Assembly: GCA_937960725.1 (NCBI GenBank)
Contig: CALGOY010000299.1
Coordinates: 1-6,627, forward strand
Length of the DNA: 6,627 nucleotides
Direction: 5' to 3'
Source: an uncultured Bacillota bacterium
Lineage (GTDB): Bacteria > Bacillota > Clostridia > Caldicoprobacterales > UBA3941
Shown here one piece after another: positions 6,429 through 6,627 of the stretch; within the stretch, counting starts at the first letter, position 1; every line of letters starts with the position of its first letter. The notes under the pieces are model-generated. The model was not told the DNA's origin. It was given only the letters and a program-made list of their open reading frames with translations, and ran no database searches. Both the position numbers and the translations under genes were made by a program.

Positions 6429-6432
6429 AGGC

Positions 6433-6627
6433 ATGTGGGCGTGGTTTCTGGATCTTATAAGATGGCTAGAGCCTTACTTTCAGTTTCCTTACATAATCGG
6501 CCATATTATAGATATCGCTATTGTGGCTTTTGTAGTTTATCAGTTATTATTATTGATTCGGAAAACCCGCGCTGAGCAGGTTTTAAAAGGATTAATTATT
6601 CTTTTCTTGATATATTTTATAAGTAAA
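6433..6627 (+). CDS. cdaA: Diadenylate cyclase CdaA, N-terminal part (cut by window end)
   Basis: The first 65 residues of a membrane diadenylate cyclase (CdaA, also called DacA or YbbP), which makes c-di-AMP from two ATP. c-di-AMP is the second messenger that controls potassium and osmolyte uptake and cell-wall homeostasis in Firmicutes. The visible part is the family's N-terminal membrane region: a tryptophan-rich start, a hydrophobic segment (about 21-42, ending VVYQLLLLI), the conserved short loop RKTRAEQVLKG (43-53), then a second segment (54-63) cut by the edge. The catalytic DAC domain (DGA and RHR motifs) lies outside, so activity cannot be judged. In related genomes cdaA is usually followed by cdaR (ybbR) and glmM. 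A strong ribosome site supports the start. Identity rests on the N-terminal pattern only, but that pattern is distinctive. Confidence 0.85.
   Translation, partial: MWAWFLDLIRWLEPYFQFPYIIGHIIDIAIVAFVVYQLLLLIRKTRAEQVLKGLIILFLIYFISK

Larger units (their letters stand above)
6255..6432. other. AT-rich intergenic region upstream of cdaA
   Basis: This 178-bp gap shows several sigma-A-like elements and one inverted repeat, but no open frame with a ribosome site, no tRNA and no recognisable riboswitch. The AMMECR1 gene is not followed by a GC stem with a T-tract; only an AT-only imperfect dyad (AATATT at 6253-6258 and 6278-6283) is present, so read-through into cdaA is possible. Confidence 0.5.

Noticed and set aside
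6255..6432. ydaO-type c-di-AMP riboswitch upstream of cdaA
   Set aside because: The region is AT-rich, with none of the GC-rich helices and conserved loops of that riboswitch; 178 bp with one weak dyad does not support it.
1..6627. A novel defence, mobile or secretion system
   Set aside because: All five main genes belong to recognised families, all run on one strand with similar base composition, and there are no repeats, integrase or transposase fragments or attachment-like sites to suggest an island.

Overview
The window reads as chromosomal DNA from a Gram-positive, probably spore-forming member of the Firmicutes (Clostridia-like). It is AT-rich by eye (roughly 40% G+C). It carries a CwlD-type spore-cortex amidase and the start of a CdaA-type diadenylate cyclase, and nearly every gene has a G-rich Shine-Dalgarno. 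All genes lie on the + strand. I see no mobile element, CRISPR array, tRNA or rRNA, and no gene-free stretch longer than 178 bp.

Layout. Positions 6-3890 hold a 1294-residue protein. It matches the C-terminal half of cyclic beta-1,2-glucan synthase (NdvB/Cgs type): two tandem GH94-like modules, of which only the second has the catalytic motif. The N-terminal glycosyltransferase half expected in this family is not in the frame, because an in-frame TAA sits at 3-5 just before the TTG start. The gene is therefore either split or frameshifted at the window edge. A possible 27-codon ORF (3906-3989) leads into a fumarylacetoacetate hydrolase-family enzyme (3991-4872) with all three metal ligands. 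A strong terminator-like hairpin (4894-4946) separates it from cwlD (4947-5642). An AMMECR1-domain protein follows (5727-6254). After a 178-bp AT-rich gap, the first 65 codons of cdaA run off the right edge (6433-6627).

How the parts fit. Three of the five genes concern the envelope or osmotic balance: glucan synthesis or trimming, cortex peptidoglycan modification, and c-di-AMP synthesis. The FAH-family and AMMECR1 proteins have no evident link to them. I see no new multi-gene system. The feature most worth testing is regulatory. The 3' arm of the hairpin upstream of cwlD contains the cwlD Shine-Dalgarno, its T-tract is the spacer to the ATG, and a perfect TATAAT lies across its loop. Read-through transcripts would be terminated or have the ribosome site masked, while a transcript starting inside the hairpin would have it open.
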